From Echinarachnius parma (lineage: Eukaryota > Echinodermata > Echinoidea > Clypeasteroida > Echinarachniidae): a stretch of DNA of 64,000 nucleotides. Within the stretch, counting starts at the first letter, position 1. Every line of letters starts with the position of its first letter. Shown one piece after another: positions 53,614 to 64,000 of the stretch. The stretch spans positions 62,001-126,000 of the forward strand of contig JBAMJV010008303.1 of assembly GCA_037951105.1 (NCBI GenBank). Direction: 5' to 3'. A program made the translations under genes and the position numbers. Under the pieces are notes generated by a model, which saw only the letters and a list, made by a program, of their open reading frames with translations, ran no database searches and was not told the DNA's origin.

Positions 53614-56600
53614 GTGGAAGCCTTGGGCATGTTAGGAATATCATCTCGGCTCGCGACATCGAACATGCTCACTTCAGCGTTTTCTCGAGTAGAAACCACT
53701 ACCATGGTGACGTTGAAAATGACAACGTGCCTCGAAGACTCAATTAACCATGACAACCAGACGCATGATCGTAACGTCTGTGTCGCTGTACACACGACGA
53801 GTGATCCCGACATCGACTTCCATCAAGGAGACACCGCAGTCGTGGTCGCCGAATCTTTCACGATCACGCTCATCATGGTCGTCGCTATCTTGGCCAATCT
53901 AATTGCCATGGTGACTATCCTTCGCGTGCCGCTGTTGAGGGTAAGTTATGACTATATTGTTCCAGATTAAAAATTCCCCTGAAATTAATGGAGAACTTAT
54001 AGTGGAAACTGTCTCAACGATGTTGTATGAGTATAGTGTTTTGAATTAGCAATGTTGTCTTGAGTGTTTTATTATGTCTGTATATAAAACATGATAATCA
54101 CTATGTATAGCATAGTACACAGTAATTATTCGTGTGACCTTCAGACCTTGTGAACATGTAACTCACATTATATTTGAAGAGGAATCCACACATTCTACTT
54201 ATCATTAACCCAACTACCACTGACCTGTGTGTATCGGTCACTTCGATGTTCTCTCGATCACTTTTTGGCGATAGGCTAATGTATGTTTCGTGAGCTGCTT
54301 AAAATAACTCTCGTTTTGGTCATCATTGGCGAAATTGAATTCCAATGAAAAAATTCCCCCCCCCCCCCCCCCCATTATCGTTAAAGATGAAAAAACACAA
54401 CCTTCTGACCACGACTGACCTGTGTATAACGGTCACTGCAGTTATCTCTGTCCTTATTTGTGGATTTGTGCGAGGCGTGCGCAATATTGTTAGTTCTATT
54501 GTTTGTGATGAATGGTTATTTGTATAACCATGCAAATTCAAATAATTGATTTCACACTCAACCTACTTATCATCAACACGACCGCTACTGACCTGTGTAC
54601 AGCGGTCACTTCGACTGTCTCTGTCCATGAAATACATGTTTGCGATGGGCTAGATAATTATTTTTGCGTTATTTTGTTTTTACTTAGATTAGCAGCATAA
54701 ATTAGCACATTCTTGGCAACATTGCATTCAATATAATTAATTTCTTCACGTTGTTTTCAAAGAGGAACCCTCACAACCTTCTCATCCTCAACCTTATCGT
54801 CACGGACCTGTGTATAGCGGTCACTACGATGACTTTCTCCTTGAAATCGATCTTTGATGACGGGCGATTTTTGGAGGGACACGACGGCTGGTGCCAGGTA
54901 AGCAAAATTGGCCGATTTGTTTGATTTATCTGTTTGTTTTTTTTTAATTAAATTTTATATATGTTATTATCATGCATTCCAGCCTTGATTTTATTATATG
55001 GGGCATAATTGTATTTAAATAAAAGCTACATTAATAAAAGTAAAATGAAATTAAGAAAGTGATTATAATATTCAATGACAAATATGTATACAGTTATAAA
55101 GTTAATTTATACGGTATGCGCTGATGATAACTATTGATTGCTAATACACTATCCATCATTCATAATGACATGTAAGGTTTCATGCCGCTTTGGTTCTTGT
55201 GTGCTTATCGTAATGATATATACATGGTTTTACTTTCATAATTGTTTTACAATGTTACTTTGTCTTTTAAATATAACTTGTATCACTTGAATTGAAGATA
55301 TTATTAACTTGAATTTTTGATAGTTTTGAATCGTAAAATACTATAACGTGAAATTCTTCTGAATCAATTGAAAGTTAACACACGTGGATAATTATATAAA
55401 TGTCACAGAGATTATATTGGCGCTATATCCTATTACTATGACACCAATTGTCACAATACATAGTTCATTTCATGACCACATAATTCCAATAATCATGGGT
55501 ACACTTATCCACTAGCGCAATTATGTTACAGTTTTTCGCATTTTGTTGAGGTTTATTGGGTGTAAACTTGCATTTCTTCGTTACTATGCCAGGGTAACAT
55601 TATACTTTCATAATGATAATTATTAAGTTTCGTTTATTTGCATGTTTTGTGAACGATTTTAATTGAAGTTTATTTGTTTGTATATATCTATTTCTTGTAT
55701 TTCTGTATCGACTAAGTTCAACGGATTCTCCGCGGTTGTCCTGGCAACGTCCAGCTTCACAACGATCACCTGCATATCGATCGACCGATACCTTTCGATC
55801 GTCTGGTCGACGCGCTTCCCGCCGAGCTACGCGCGCGCATGCGCAATGATGGCCATCATCTGGTTTTTATCTTCCACTTTTGCCGCCCTCCCTCTCTTCA
55901 AGTTTAATAAGGTATTCAGTGACATAGATGAAGGGGACATTCCCAAGTGTATCGTGAAAATATATATTTGCATCATACTTAGCCCCCCTCACGGGGAGAT
56001 GAAATAAATTTACCTGTAAACCATAACCCCCTTTTATAGCAGACTGCACCGTATGGCATCCTTGTGCACATCACGTCCTATTCTAAGAAATTTTATTATA
56101 TTTTGTGCTTAATTTATATTGATGAATTTTTGTATAATTGTATTTGGGAAAGTTTATGACTCCGTAGTCTATATCATGATTGCATTTTCTATATAAATTA
56201 GCTTGCTAAAATGAAAACAGATTGTAAGTGAAGAGTAGTATAATCGGCTTGTCGTTACTTGTAAGTGTCGTGAATAGACCGCTTATGTATTGATATTATT
56301 GGAAATAAAATTGAAATTGAAAATTCTAATCAATACGAATTGAAAGACAGAAATAAAATGATTAATCTTGTCAGCTTATGGGATAATAAAGGAACAGAAA
56401 AGAAATGAGAAAAAGAGGGGACAACCAGCGACATATAGGGTATAGGTAGTATGAGCGGTTGCAAATAACAAATCAAAAAGAATGTCGTCGAATCAAATTT
56501 AAACCATGAATAGCGACGTGATTCTAAGAAAACACTATGTGGAAAGTGGGTAGTAGATGAGGTAATCCTAAGAAGGACCGACTAATATTCTGTATAAGTC

Positions 56601-58805
56601 TTGAAAGAATGATATCCAAATAATTATGCTACATTTCCCCAGTCTTCCTATAAATACCTGAATGAAACGCACCACTGTTCGCCCGACTGGCCGGAGGAGG
56701 GGAACGCGTGCTCCTTCTACGTGGTCGGTTTCGTGATGAACTACGCAGTCACAATCCCGGTCATGACCATCTGCTACTCGGCCATCTTCCGGGCCATCTG
56801 GCTGCGACAGAAGCGACTCGGAAAACATCGTAAGGCAGCTGGAATCAACGCATCTAGCATCAACGAGGTAGGATTATGATCAGAAAAAACACTGAAAAAA
56901 ATAATAATTGTATTCTTCTATGTTATCCTACACAGCGGCGTAGTGAGGAGGATGACGGGTGGGGGGGGGGGGGGGGGGGGGGGGGGGTGGGGGGGGGGAG
57001 GCTCATGGGGCCCAACCCGCATCATCTGTCAAGTCCGGCAAGTGTATTTCTTTCTTTCTTTATATTTTTGCTTCCTTCAAATCTAAAACAAGCTGAAATC
57101 CCAAAGCTACTGCGGGCCATGGACCCCGCCAGGGTTGCAGAGGTGGGTCCATAAACCCATCCTAAGCGGATCGCAGGTCAGAGTCCCCTTGCAGAAATCC
57201 TGGCTACGCCACTTATCTTATCATTCCATGGCTGCTTCATAATAACAATTGCACCCTGGGTCAGCGTTAACGATTGTCATGAATGATGTAGAGGGCACTG
57301 TCTGAAATGCCACACCACGGTTCAAGTGTGTATTTTGAACATTGCGCAAGGCGTTCGCAAGATGGCACCGGACAAAAGCGAATCAGCAAGGATGTCGATA
57401 TAATTGTCTATGCTTATTAAACATTTAGTTTTTTTCATTTCCTTCTTCTAGTTTTCCGAAGCCACGCCAGCGAACATCAGCGAATCGCACACGGCCTTTA
57501 ACTCGTATTCAGAATCGTGCCAACAGATCCACAGTGCTATTGGCGCGCCGTTCGTGTCTCGAATAGGACTACCATCGAGTGCAACGACCACGAAGCCAGC
57601 AACACAAACCGCCCGGCTATCGACATCATACTCGATGTCCGATATAGACCGCATTGGACTCTCGTCGTCGGACCCGTTAACCTTTAACATCACAGTGGGA
57701 GATCTTTTTTGCATCCCAGAAACTTCTCTACGTAACCATGGAGAAGTTCCACCTTCACCGGAAGTGAGCCACGAGACAGGACTTCAGGGCCACCAGCCCA
57801 CCAGGTCAAAGTCCGAGTTCTCCCTAGCCAGCTGGCGCAGTCAGGACCAGGCAGTTGTCGATGAAAATATCGTGGTCGAGAATGACGACGTGCACGGGTA
57901 CGGGGTCACGTTGGGTGAACGGACGGTACACTTTCAGCGGTTGTCGAGACGGATAACGCATACGAGAAAGCCATCTCGCCGCGATGTCAGGAAGAAGAAG
58001 CGTCGTAAGCGCACGCTCCTGCGGATAAAGAAACTGCGTGCGGACAAACAGGTTGCATTGACAGGTGGGTCTAATGGTAATACTTGTTGGGTATTCCAGC
58101 TAGATTTTTTTTTTTTTTGCTGAAAGAAAATTCGATTGGCTTAACATTTTAAACTTATATCAATTAAGGCTTCTGCCGCTTAATTCAATGTTAACTTTGC
58201 CATCATTTTCATGACATAATACATCCAGCGAAGTCTCACACATTCACCACAACGCACTCCAATCTCATAGTTTATAATTAATTTATAATTACTTTTCATC
58301 AAAATATATAATCGCACATTGTAAATTCCCGTGTCATAATGGTTTTGAGGTGAACGTCTACAAAAGATATAATTAATTATTGAAATACATGTTAATTTTT
58401 CATGCCCGACCATCTGGAATTACTTCCCTGTTTGATCTTTCAATGTATTGAATCATTTGTTGTACAGCTTCGATAAATGAATTCAGCATGGGTTGTCCCA
58501 GTAACATTATATGACTTTTATTCTTGATAATCTTGTTTTATAATCTTCCGACAGGAACATTCTTGATATCATCCAGCGTCATTTGCTGGTTGCCCTACGC
58601 CATCATCCGGTCATGTTTCTTCCCCGTCAAGCATACAAGTCATTGGGTCAGCATTGCAGCCATGTGGCTCGCCTTCGTCAACGCCTGCATCGACCCACTC
58701 ATATACGTCTTCATGAACCGTCGCGCGAAGGCGAGAGTCCGCGCCGACATCAAAGCTCTCAGGCTTTATTTTGGTCAAGTCTTCTCCCGTGCTTCTCACC
58801 GATGA
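53614..58805 (+). CDS. Orphan class A (rhodopsin-like) GPCR, six exons
   Basis: Exons 53614-53940, 54763-54897, 55717-55911, 56643-56867, 57452-58064 and 58555-58805, all with GT-AG borders. The first four junctions are phase 0 and the last phase 1. They join to 581 codons. TM1 about 80-104; TM2 in exon 2 (LNLIVTDLCIAV, conserved Asp); Cys 153 before TM3; IDRY at 176-179; TM4 about 194-214; extracellular-loop cysteine about 231; TM5 about 241-265. A third intracellular loop of more than 200 residues is encoded mainly by exon 5 and ends in a Lys/Arg-rich stretch. TM6 holds CWLP, and TM7 reads NACIDPLIY, the DPxxY form of NPxxY. The last exon ends soon after TM7. All key class A motifs are present, so it should couple to G proteins at the plasma membrane. 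The ligand is unknown. ATG 53614 is the first in frame; ATG 53704 (ACCATGG) has better context and may be the real start. Confidence 0.88.
54180..54280 (+). pseudogene. Decayed copy 1 of GPCR exon 2
   Basis: After GAAG, the frame reads RNPHILLIINPTTTDLCVSV, clearly the start of exon 2 (RNPHNLLILNLIVTDLCIAV). It keeps an acceptor-like AG but no donor, and diverges after about 100 bases. Confidence 0.85.
54391..54475 (+). pseudogene. Decayed copy 2 of GPCR exon 2
   Basis: Reads KKHNLLTTTDLCITVTAVIS in the exon 2 frame, with a short deletion between HNLL and TDLC. Preceded by a C-run (54357-54373). Confidence 0.75.
54545..54655 (+). pseudogene. Decayed copy 3 of GPCR exon 2
   Basis: Reads LNLLIINTTATDLCTAVTST, then diverges. 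With copies 1 and 2 and the true exon it forms a four-member array at about 150-210-bp spacing. Confidence 0.8.
56933..57214. mobile_element. CAGCGGCGTAG-ended poly-G miniature element in GPCR intron 4
   Basis: Left CAGCGGCGTAGTGAGGAGG, right CCTGGCTACGCCACTT. Inside is a G-rich run of about 40 bases at 56960-57000. Same terminal family as 43557-43745. Confidence 0.75.
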
Positions 58806-58822
58806 TCAATGATTTCAGCCAC

Positions 58823-59214
58823 CACTGGGTCAGCATCGCAGCTATGTGGCTCGCCTTCGTCAACGCCTGCATCGACCCACTCATCTATACGTCTTCATGA
58901 ACCGTCGCGCGAAGGCGAGAGTCCGCGCCAACTTCAAAGCTCTCGGGCGTTATTTTGGTTCAGTCTTCCCTTGTGCTTCTCACCGATGATCAATGCTTTC
59001 AGCCACCACTGGGTCAGCATCGCAGCCATGTGACTCGCCTTCGTCAACGCCTGCATCGACCCACTCATCTAAACGTAATACGTCTTCATGAACTGTCGTG
59101 CGAAGGCGAGAGTCCGTGCCGACTTCAAAGCTCTCGGGCGTTATTTTGGTTCAGTCTTCCCTTGTGCTTCTAGCCGATGATCGACCGATAATATTATCCC
59201 TTCTTCCTCAATAG
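58823..59214 (+). pseudogene. Broken tandem copies 2 and 3 of the GPCR TM7 exon
   Basis: Units starting at 58823 and 59007 repeat the exon from HWVSIAAMWLAFVNACIDP to the stop, at offsets of 182 and 184 bp. Both carry short insertions around the LIY codons that shift the frame, and copy 3 has TGA in place of TGG in MWLAF. Nucleotide identity to the real exon is high, so the duplications are recent. Confidence 0.92.
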
Positions 59215-59342
59215 GCTCGCCTTCGTGGCTCGCCTTCGTCAACGCCTGCATCGACCCACTCATATACGTCTTCATGAACCGTCGCGCCAATGAGAGAGTC
59301 CGGGCCAACTTCAAAGATCTCCAGCGTTATTTTGGTCTATAA
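59215..59342 (+). pseudogene. Tandem copy 4 of the GPCR TM7 exon, frame intact
   Basis: Preceded by a pyrimidine-rich TTCTTCCTCAATAG that resembles a splice acceptor. The frame reads WLAFVNACIDPLIYVFMNRR, then ANERVRANFKDLQRYFGL and stops. Unlike copies 2 and 3 it has no frameshift. It lacks TM6 and could only serve as an alternative 3' end if spliced; classed as a pseudo-exon for now. Confidence 0.6.
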
Positions 59343-61570
59343 TATATATAGTCTCATCTCGTGTTTCTGGCAGATGATCTTCATGATCGGTGATATCACC
59401 CGTCACCGGGTCCGTGACAGTCATGAAGCTAGTTTTCTTCGGCGGTTGTTTTGACCTATTCATCTGCGCGTTAGTGTGTCACTACGTCGAGGAGAGACGT
59501 AGAGTCCGATTCGATTCGACTTCATATCCGGATCTCCGGCATATTTTTGTATTGCACCTTCTCTAGTGTCTTTGCTGACGATAGATGATCACTTCTTGTT
59601 TGTTCTGTTATATTATCATACCAATGCTTAATCTGGCACTAGAAGAATTATCAGTACTGTAACACACTGAGTACATTTATTTGTTCAATATTAAGATTTT
59701 ATTTCAATATTCACGCGTTCATATCAATTCACCAGTTCACGAGTTCATTAATCCGAAAAGGAAAAGGCGTTCATTATTCCAAAGTTTCTTTTACTATGTG
59801 TGTTAATCCAAATAATGACATGAGGTTCGTTAATATTATGTACATTTTATATAAGATTTAGATGGAATTATCTACCCTTTTTGTTTTCGGAATAACGAAC
59901 GGTCTTCGTAATATCCCATTAAAAAAATGTATAATATGCTTTTAATAATGGTATTTATTCAACACACAAAATGTCATAATTCACAGCTACAAGCTGAATT
60001 GCAGTGGCATAAACAATAAAATGCAACGATATTTACAAACATCAAAATAGCTAGGACGAAATCACGAGGTATAAAGAAATGTCGTTAATATACATACAAT
60101 AATTAGAGAAAGAGATAATAATAATAACACATGGATAATATTACGATTTTGCCGTGAATATTAATGGAAATTGGTAAGTTATATTAACATATTAACATAA
60201 AAGGTAGCAAGTTTCAATTTGTGTTTCAATTAATGCTTATTAAAAATTTTGGGATTAAATTGTATCAATTAATTATAGTGAACTTTTAAACATAATTAAT
60301 TTAAGAATGTACATTATATTAAATATTAAATTGTAACGTCATAATAATATAAATGAGAAAATGTTAATATCCATACACGCATGACATAACGACTACTGGG
60401 CAAGCTGAAGGTTTGCGAAAAATTACATATAAAAGAAGCAGCTATCAATGCTAAATTTAAAAAGGCCCGTATGACAGGCCAAATTAGTTTCGAAAGTTAA
60501 ATGATAGGAAACATAATATGTCACTAAAGGGGACCACCAGGTAAAGAACAACTCATGATTATATGTTTTGGTACCGTTGTGTGATAAGTATAGATGCCCA
60601 GCACTTTGCAAAGGATTGTGTAATTCATGAACTATACAATTAATTACCACCACTTACGGAACCAACATGGCCTCATGGTTCCGTATGCGCCAATTATATT
60701 CACGCATACGTATAAGGAGACAATAAAAAACGTCCTAGACAAAAGGTAGTCTTCGTCTGCAGACCCATGAACATAATGGTGATGCCTTTTCCAACTAATT
60801 ACTTTTTCTGGAAACATATTTTTCGGAACTTGTTGGTGGAATTGACTATTTTTTAGGTGGTGGTATATACCCTTCAAGAATCACTATTGTAGGCAGTCTC
60901 CTGCACCTGTGACACCCGGTAAGCAATCTCTCTGGAATTCTCTCTAAAGTCTGGAAACTAAAATGTTTATTAAGCCTACAAGATTTAGAAAGAGATTCTT
61001 CAATGTCCTGCATACGTAATGCATGGGCAAGATGTTTGCTTTTGTGGAACTATTGAAACGCTACCTGGCGTCTCAAGTGCAGGAAAAGCGTGTTTAGATA
61101 ATAGTCAAGACTCAATTTACACGTTTTTGTTTTCTCCACAATCTTTGCTGAAATTTGGAAATAATTTCTACATGTATATATATGTGAGATTCTTCAATTT
61201 TTCTGACGACATAATGTATCGTCATGTTGCTAGGTAGATCTATACGCGGCATACATAATCAATAGGGTGTAGTGTACAGATCGAGATGAACCTCAATTTC
61301 CACATGTATATATATTATATTTTTTTATGTTGGTTTTTTATTATGATGACTAAAGTAAAGTTTGTTTAATGTACGTAGCTTATTTATTATACCGACTGTA
61401 ATTGTTTTGTATTTGTATACATGGCGCACCTGTAAAGCAGTTTTTAAACTGAGATTGCCTCCCGGTTGCCTACCTGTATTTTTTAAAGAAGACATGAATA
61501 AATAAATAAATTAAATTTTTTCGATATCTTTGTGAGATAATGGGCAAAGTCATTTGTTGTGCGCACTCAT
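59343..61570. other. AT-rich intergenic region
   Basis: About 2.2 kb without a convincing gene. Short open frames at 60423-60653, 60644-60877 and 61019-61237 lack domains and splice context. Confidence 0.6.
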
Positions 61571-61882
61571 GGGGGAGTGTTTCACAAAGGTCCCAAGTTG
61601 AACTTAACTCTAAGTTGGACTTATCTATTATGGAAAGCCATTTGTAGCCTCGGAATAAAACATATTCAAAAGCAAGAATGTAATTATTTTATAATTTCAT
61701 AAGTTTTACATCAGGAACATGAAATCTACTTGATAATAGGAAATAATATTATGATTGAAATAACATCTAATGCCTTTTATACAAACTTTTCCCCAAAAAT
61801 TCAAAAACACTAACGGCTTTCCATACTTTTTAAGTCCAACTTAGAGATAAGTTCAATTTAGGATCTTTGTGAAACACCCCCC
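61571..61882. mobile_element. 312-bp hairpin MITE with GTGTTTCACAAAG ends
   Basis: GGGGGAGTGTTTCACAAAGG pairs with CTTTGTGAAACACCCCCC. Inside, ACTCTAAGTTGGACTT pairs with AAGTCCAACTTAGAG. Simple palindromic element. Confidence 0.87.
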
Positions 61883-62182
61883 TGGCATATAGCTAGGTAT
61901 ATATATATATATCATAATTGAAACAATCATAGCCTATCTTCGCCAATTATTGACCAAGGTGTTAGAACAAAGCATCAAATGAAAGCTTTTTAATTATGAG
62001 GCCTTTCTAATGGTATGAAATCTAAATTTCGATTTTTACCGACAAGTACAAGTGCAGGGTTTTGCTATAGCCGGTCACATATGATATACTTAGTACACTA
62101 CAGTCATGTCAAAATCGTGTACAGATCTAATTTAGATGAACTTCAATTTACTCCGGTGTACGTGTTATTTCCGCAGTTATTG
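61883..62182. other. 3' flank of the RING gene
   Basis: AT-rich with a short TA repeat (61905-61915). A polyadenylation signal for the minus-strand gene was not fixed. Confidence 0.4.
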
Positions 62183-62844
62183 CTACATGTATATACGAAG
62201 AGATTCTTCGATATACTGGCGACATAACGGACACGATGTGAGTCGTTGCGCGCACACCCGACATGTCACCAGATGTCTGCAAGGCAGGAACAGCGTGTCC
62301 AGTGGTCCGTCCAGACATACCTTGCACGTGTTTGTGCCTTGCGAGTTGGCAGGTCCACGGTTCGAGTCCCCAGTGGCGCCCGTGTTGCTTGCTGAAATAA
62401 AGTGAAACATTCAATAATATTATTTTGATCTATATTATTGTATATGAAGTTATGTCTTTCTTTCTTACAATTTTCGATAAAAATGTTCATTGTTTTATCT
62501 TTTTTGTATAATGCACGTAGATTTACAAAGTAATAAACTCGAGACTGAATATAAGTAATGATTATTTAATAATTTGTTAATGTATTATACATTATCTTAA
62601 TTAGCCTAATTTCATTATATAAATTACCAGTTGTATCAATTATATACAGCTACTAATGAAAGTGTGTATATAAATTATTACATGTTAACCGTCTGATGGA
62701 GCATAGGGGGTGGGGTTAAGACCTGTCAACCGCCTCCAGGCCCGTAGCCAGGATTTTTCAAGGGGGGGCGTAATTTACAAAACCGGGACCGAGAACGAAC
62801 GTGGCCGAGACCGAGACCACTGTTTGAGAGTCGTGTAAGCACGG

Positions 62845-62887
<43 letters not shown>

Positions 62888-63031
62888 GTCCGTCGCGAAA
62901 AAAATGTCGAGGCCGAGACCAATGGTTAAGTTGTGTAATCAAGACCAATGTTGGACAAGAACGATAAAAAGTGGACTCGAGACCGCCAACAGGTGGACCT
63001 TTCTGATTTGAAATTTGTTTTAAATTATTGT

Positions 63032-63066
<35 letters not shown>

Positions 63067-63079
63067 TTTTTTTTTTTTT

Positions 63080-63111
<32 letters not shown>

Positions 63112-63376
63112 GGGTGTGCGTACGCACCCAACGCACCCCCCCCCCCCCCCACCCCCGCCTACGGGCCTGGTCTCCATCCATCCTTTAATACTTACATTCC
63201 TCGCTCTCACATGGCTGAGGCAAGGTGCCAGAGGTGGACTCTGATGGCGATTGTGCTTCGTTGGTAGTCCTATATCCATCAAATTCGTCATCATCATCAT
63301 CATCATCGTCGTCGTCATCATCATCATCATCGTCGTCATCATCATCATCATCATCATCATCCTCCTCTTGTGTCTG
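62183..63376 (-). CDS. 3' end of a gene with poly-Asp exon and IAP-type RING finger (partial)
   Basis: Two exons on the minus strand: 63376-63196 and 62391-62183. The first begins after TTTTCAAG, encodes QTQEE, about 27 consecutive Asp, then EFDGYRTTNEAQSPSESTSG, and ends at GAGGAAT|GTAAGT. The second begins after TTATTTCAG in matching phase (T|CA) and encodes 68 residues ending in a C3HC4 RING: CKVCLDG, PCRHLVTCRVC, CPLC, then YIEESLRIYM. The RING at the extreme C-terminus with this spacing is typical of IAP-type E3 ubiquitin ligases, where it recruits E2 enzymes. The upstream part, including any BIR domain, is outside or unrecognised. The poly-Asp tract is encoded by a CAT/GAT microsatellite (63285-63363) and may vary in length. 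Confidence 0.78.
62737..63169. mobile_element. CAGGCCCGTAG-ended poly-G element in the intron of the RING gene
   Basis: Left CAGGCCCGTAGCCAGGATTT, right CGCCTACGGGCCTG. It contains GACCGAGACC text like 22962-23622, a G-run of about 40 at 62846-62885, a (TTGA)n run, poly-T/poly-G at 63065-63110 and a C-run at 63137-63150. Confidence 0.78.
63285..63363. repeat. (CAT)n/(CGT)n trinucleotide repeat coding for poly-Asp
   Basis: About 26 CAT or CGT triplets. On the minus strand GAT/GAC, all Asp, within the exon at 63196-63376. Confidence 0.92.
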
Positions 63377-63783
63377 CTTGAAAATGAAACACAAATTAAT
63401 CACTTAGTAATGGCTTGGGAAACTAATCAACTCGTTTAACTATTCTATTCATTGAATCAATTAACTGAAGTAGTAATTTGAACTCTTCAATCAGCATAAA
63501 AAGCTTAGTTGAAATCACTTTAGAGTCTCTTCATAATATTCTTGTTAATCATTAATGTCAAGATGAATTGTATTGATATTCCGTGTAATGTCCTTCTAAT
63601 AAAAACAAGATAAATATACATGACCCTCGAATTCGCATTCTTTAATCCGCATTCAAAGCTAAGTCGAAGAGAAACTCTATAATATATTCTGGACGGGTAG
63701 ACCATTAATGACACAATATCAAATATGTTTGATATCATCATTTCTGAAATATATTTCGAATAAAAATACATTTTAAAATCTAC

Positions 63784-63900
63784 GTCCCACATGAAAGCAT
63801 GCCCTCTTTTTCGTGTCACCATCAGCAGTTCCGTAGTGTCTTTCATATTCTTGCCATTGATAAAGTTCACAGTTTTAGGCCAAAATTTTGTAACATCGAT
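63784..63900 (-). CDS. Possible upstream exon of the RING gene
   Basis: After a pyrimidine-rich CTTTTCTCATACCCAAG the minus strand reads IDVTKFWPKTVNFINGKNMK, then DTTELLMVTRKRGHAFMWD, then a GTAGAT donor. 117 bases, phase 0 at both ends, compatible with the next exon. No domain recognised. The donor is weak. Confidence 0.35.
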
Positions 63901-64000
63901 CTTGGGTATGAGAAAAGTAAAACTGAGGTACTGACATTTAAATTCAAAAGGTTTCTGCTGTTAACTTTGACACCACGTTGTCAATACAAGCACACCATCT
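63901..64000. other. Window end, nothing recognised
   Basis: Presumed intron of the RING gene. Confidence 0.3.

Noticed and set aside
61019-61237. Frame with some text similar to the RING exon region (ACATGTATATAT...GAGATTCTTC)
   Set aside because: Short matches occur in a different order from the real exon and carry no RING cysteines, so a pseudo-exon could not be supported.
63185-63403. Ser- or Ile-rich plus-strand frames over the CAT repeat
   Set aside because: Antisense readings of the poly-Asp tract; only the minus-strand reading has matching splice sites.

Overview
This is eukaryotic nuclear DNA from an invertebrate, most likely a marine deuterostome and possibly an echinoderm (moderate confidence). 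The support is: AT-rich DNA crowded with short non-autonomous DNA transposons and LINE remnants; spliced genes with GT-AG introns; and two Toll-like receptor (TLR) paralogues whose coding sequence lies in one exon, as in echinoderm TLR families. I see no bacterial, organellar or viral organisation.

Layout. (1) Positions 1-8281 and about 24759-36308 are two copies of one segment, each with a minus-strand TLR gene (2803-6942 and 31480-34932), its 3' flank, a 5'UTR intron and a likely promoter. The copies are so similar that the transposons which entered only the second copy can be read against intact empty sites in the first. (2) Positions 8282-24758 are almost entirely mobile DNA: TTAA-flanked miniature elements nested in an L1/Tx1-like LINE fragment, a second copy of that block, a 2.5-kb element carrying a dispersed CTTCCGTTACC motif, a 4.77-kb near-perfect palindrome, and a hAT-like poly-G element. 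(3) Positions 36309-43100 are gene-poor and hold palindromic MITEs and a decayed LINE. (4) Positions 43120-44797 hold a two-exon gene for a secreted or membrane mucin-like protein with six 19-residue repeats. (5) Positions 44800-53600 are repeats, including an element loaded with TGACTCA heptamers and a 390-bp TTCG microsatellite. (6) Positions 53614-58805 hold a six-exon class A (rhodopsin-like) GPCR with a very long third intracellular loop. It is flanked by decayed tandem copies of its exon 2 and of its last exon. (7) Positions 62183-63376 (minus) are the 3' end of a gene with a poly-Asp exon and an IAP-type C-terminal RING exon.

The likely genes are therefore two innate immune receptors, one orphan GPCR, one mucin-like membrane protein and one RING E3 ligase end. 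They share no obvious pathway, although TLRs and IAP-like RING proteins both belong to innate signalling. The most unusual features are the 18-residue repeat array between the TLR signal peptide and its leucine-rich repeats, a leucine in place of the BB-loop proline in both TIR domains, and two related DNA elements (11701-14200 and 29367-31333) sharing termini, 4-bp target duplications and a dispersed GTTACC-ending motif.
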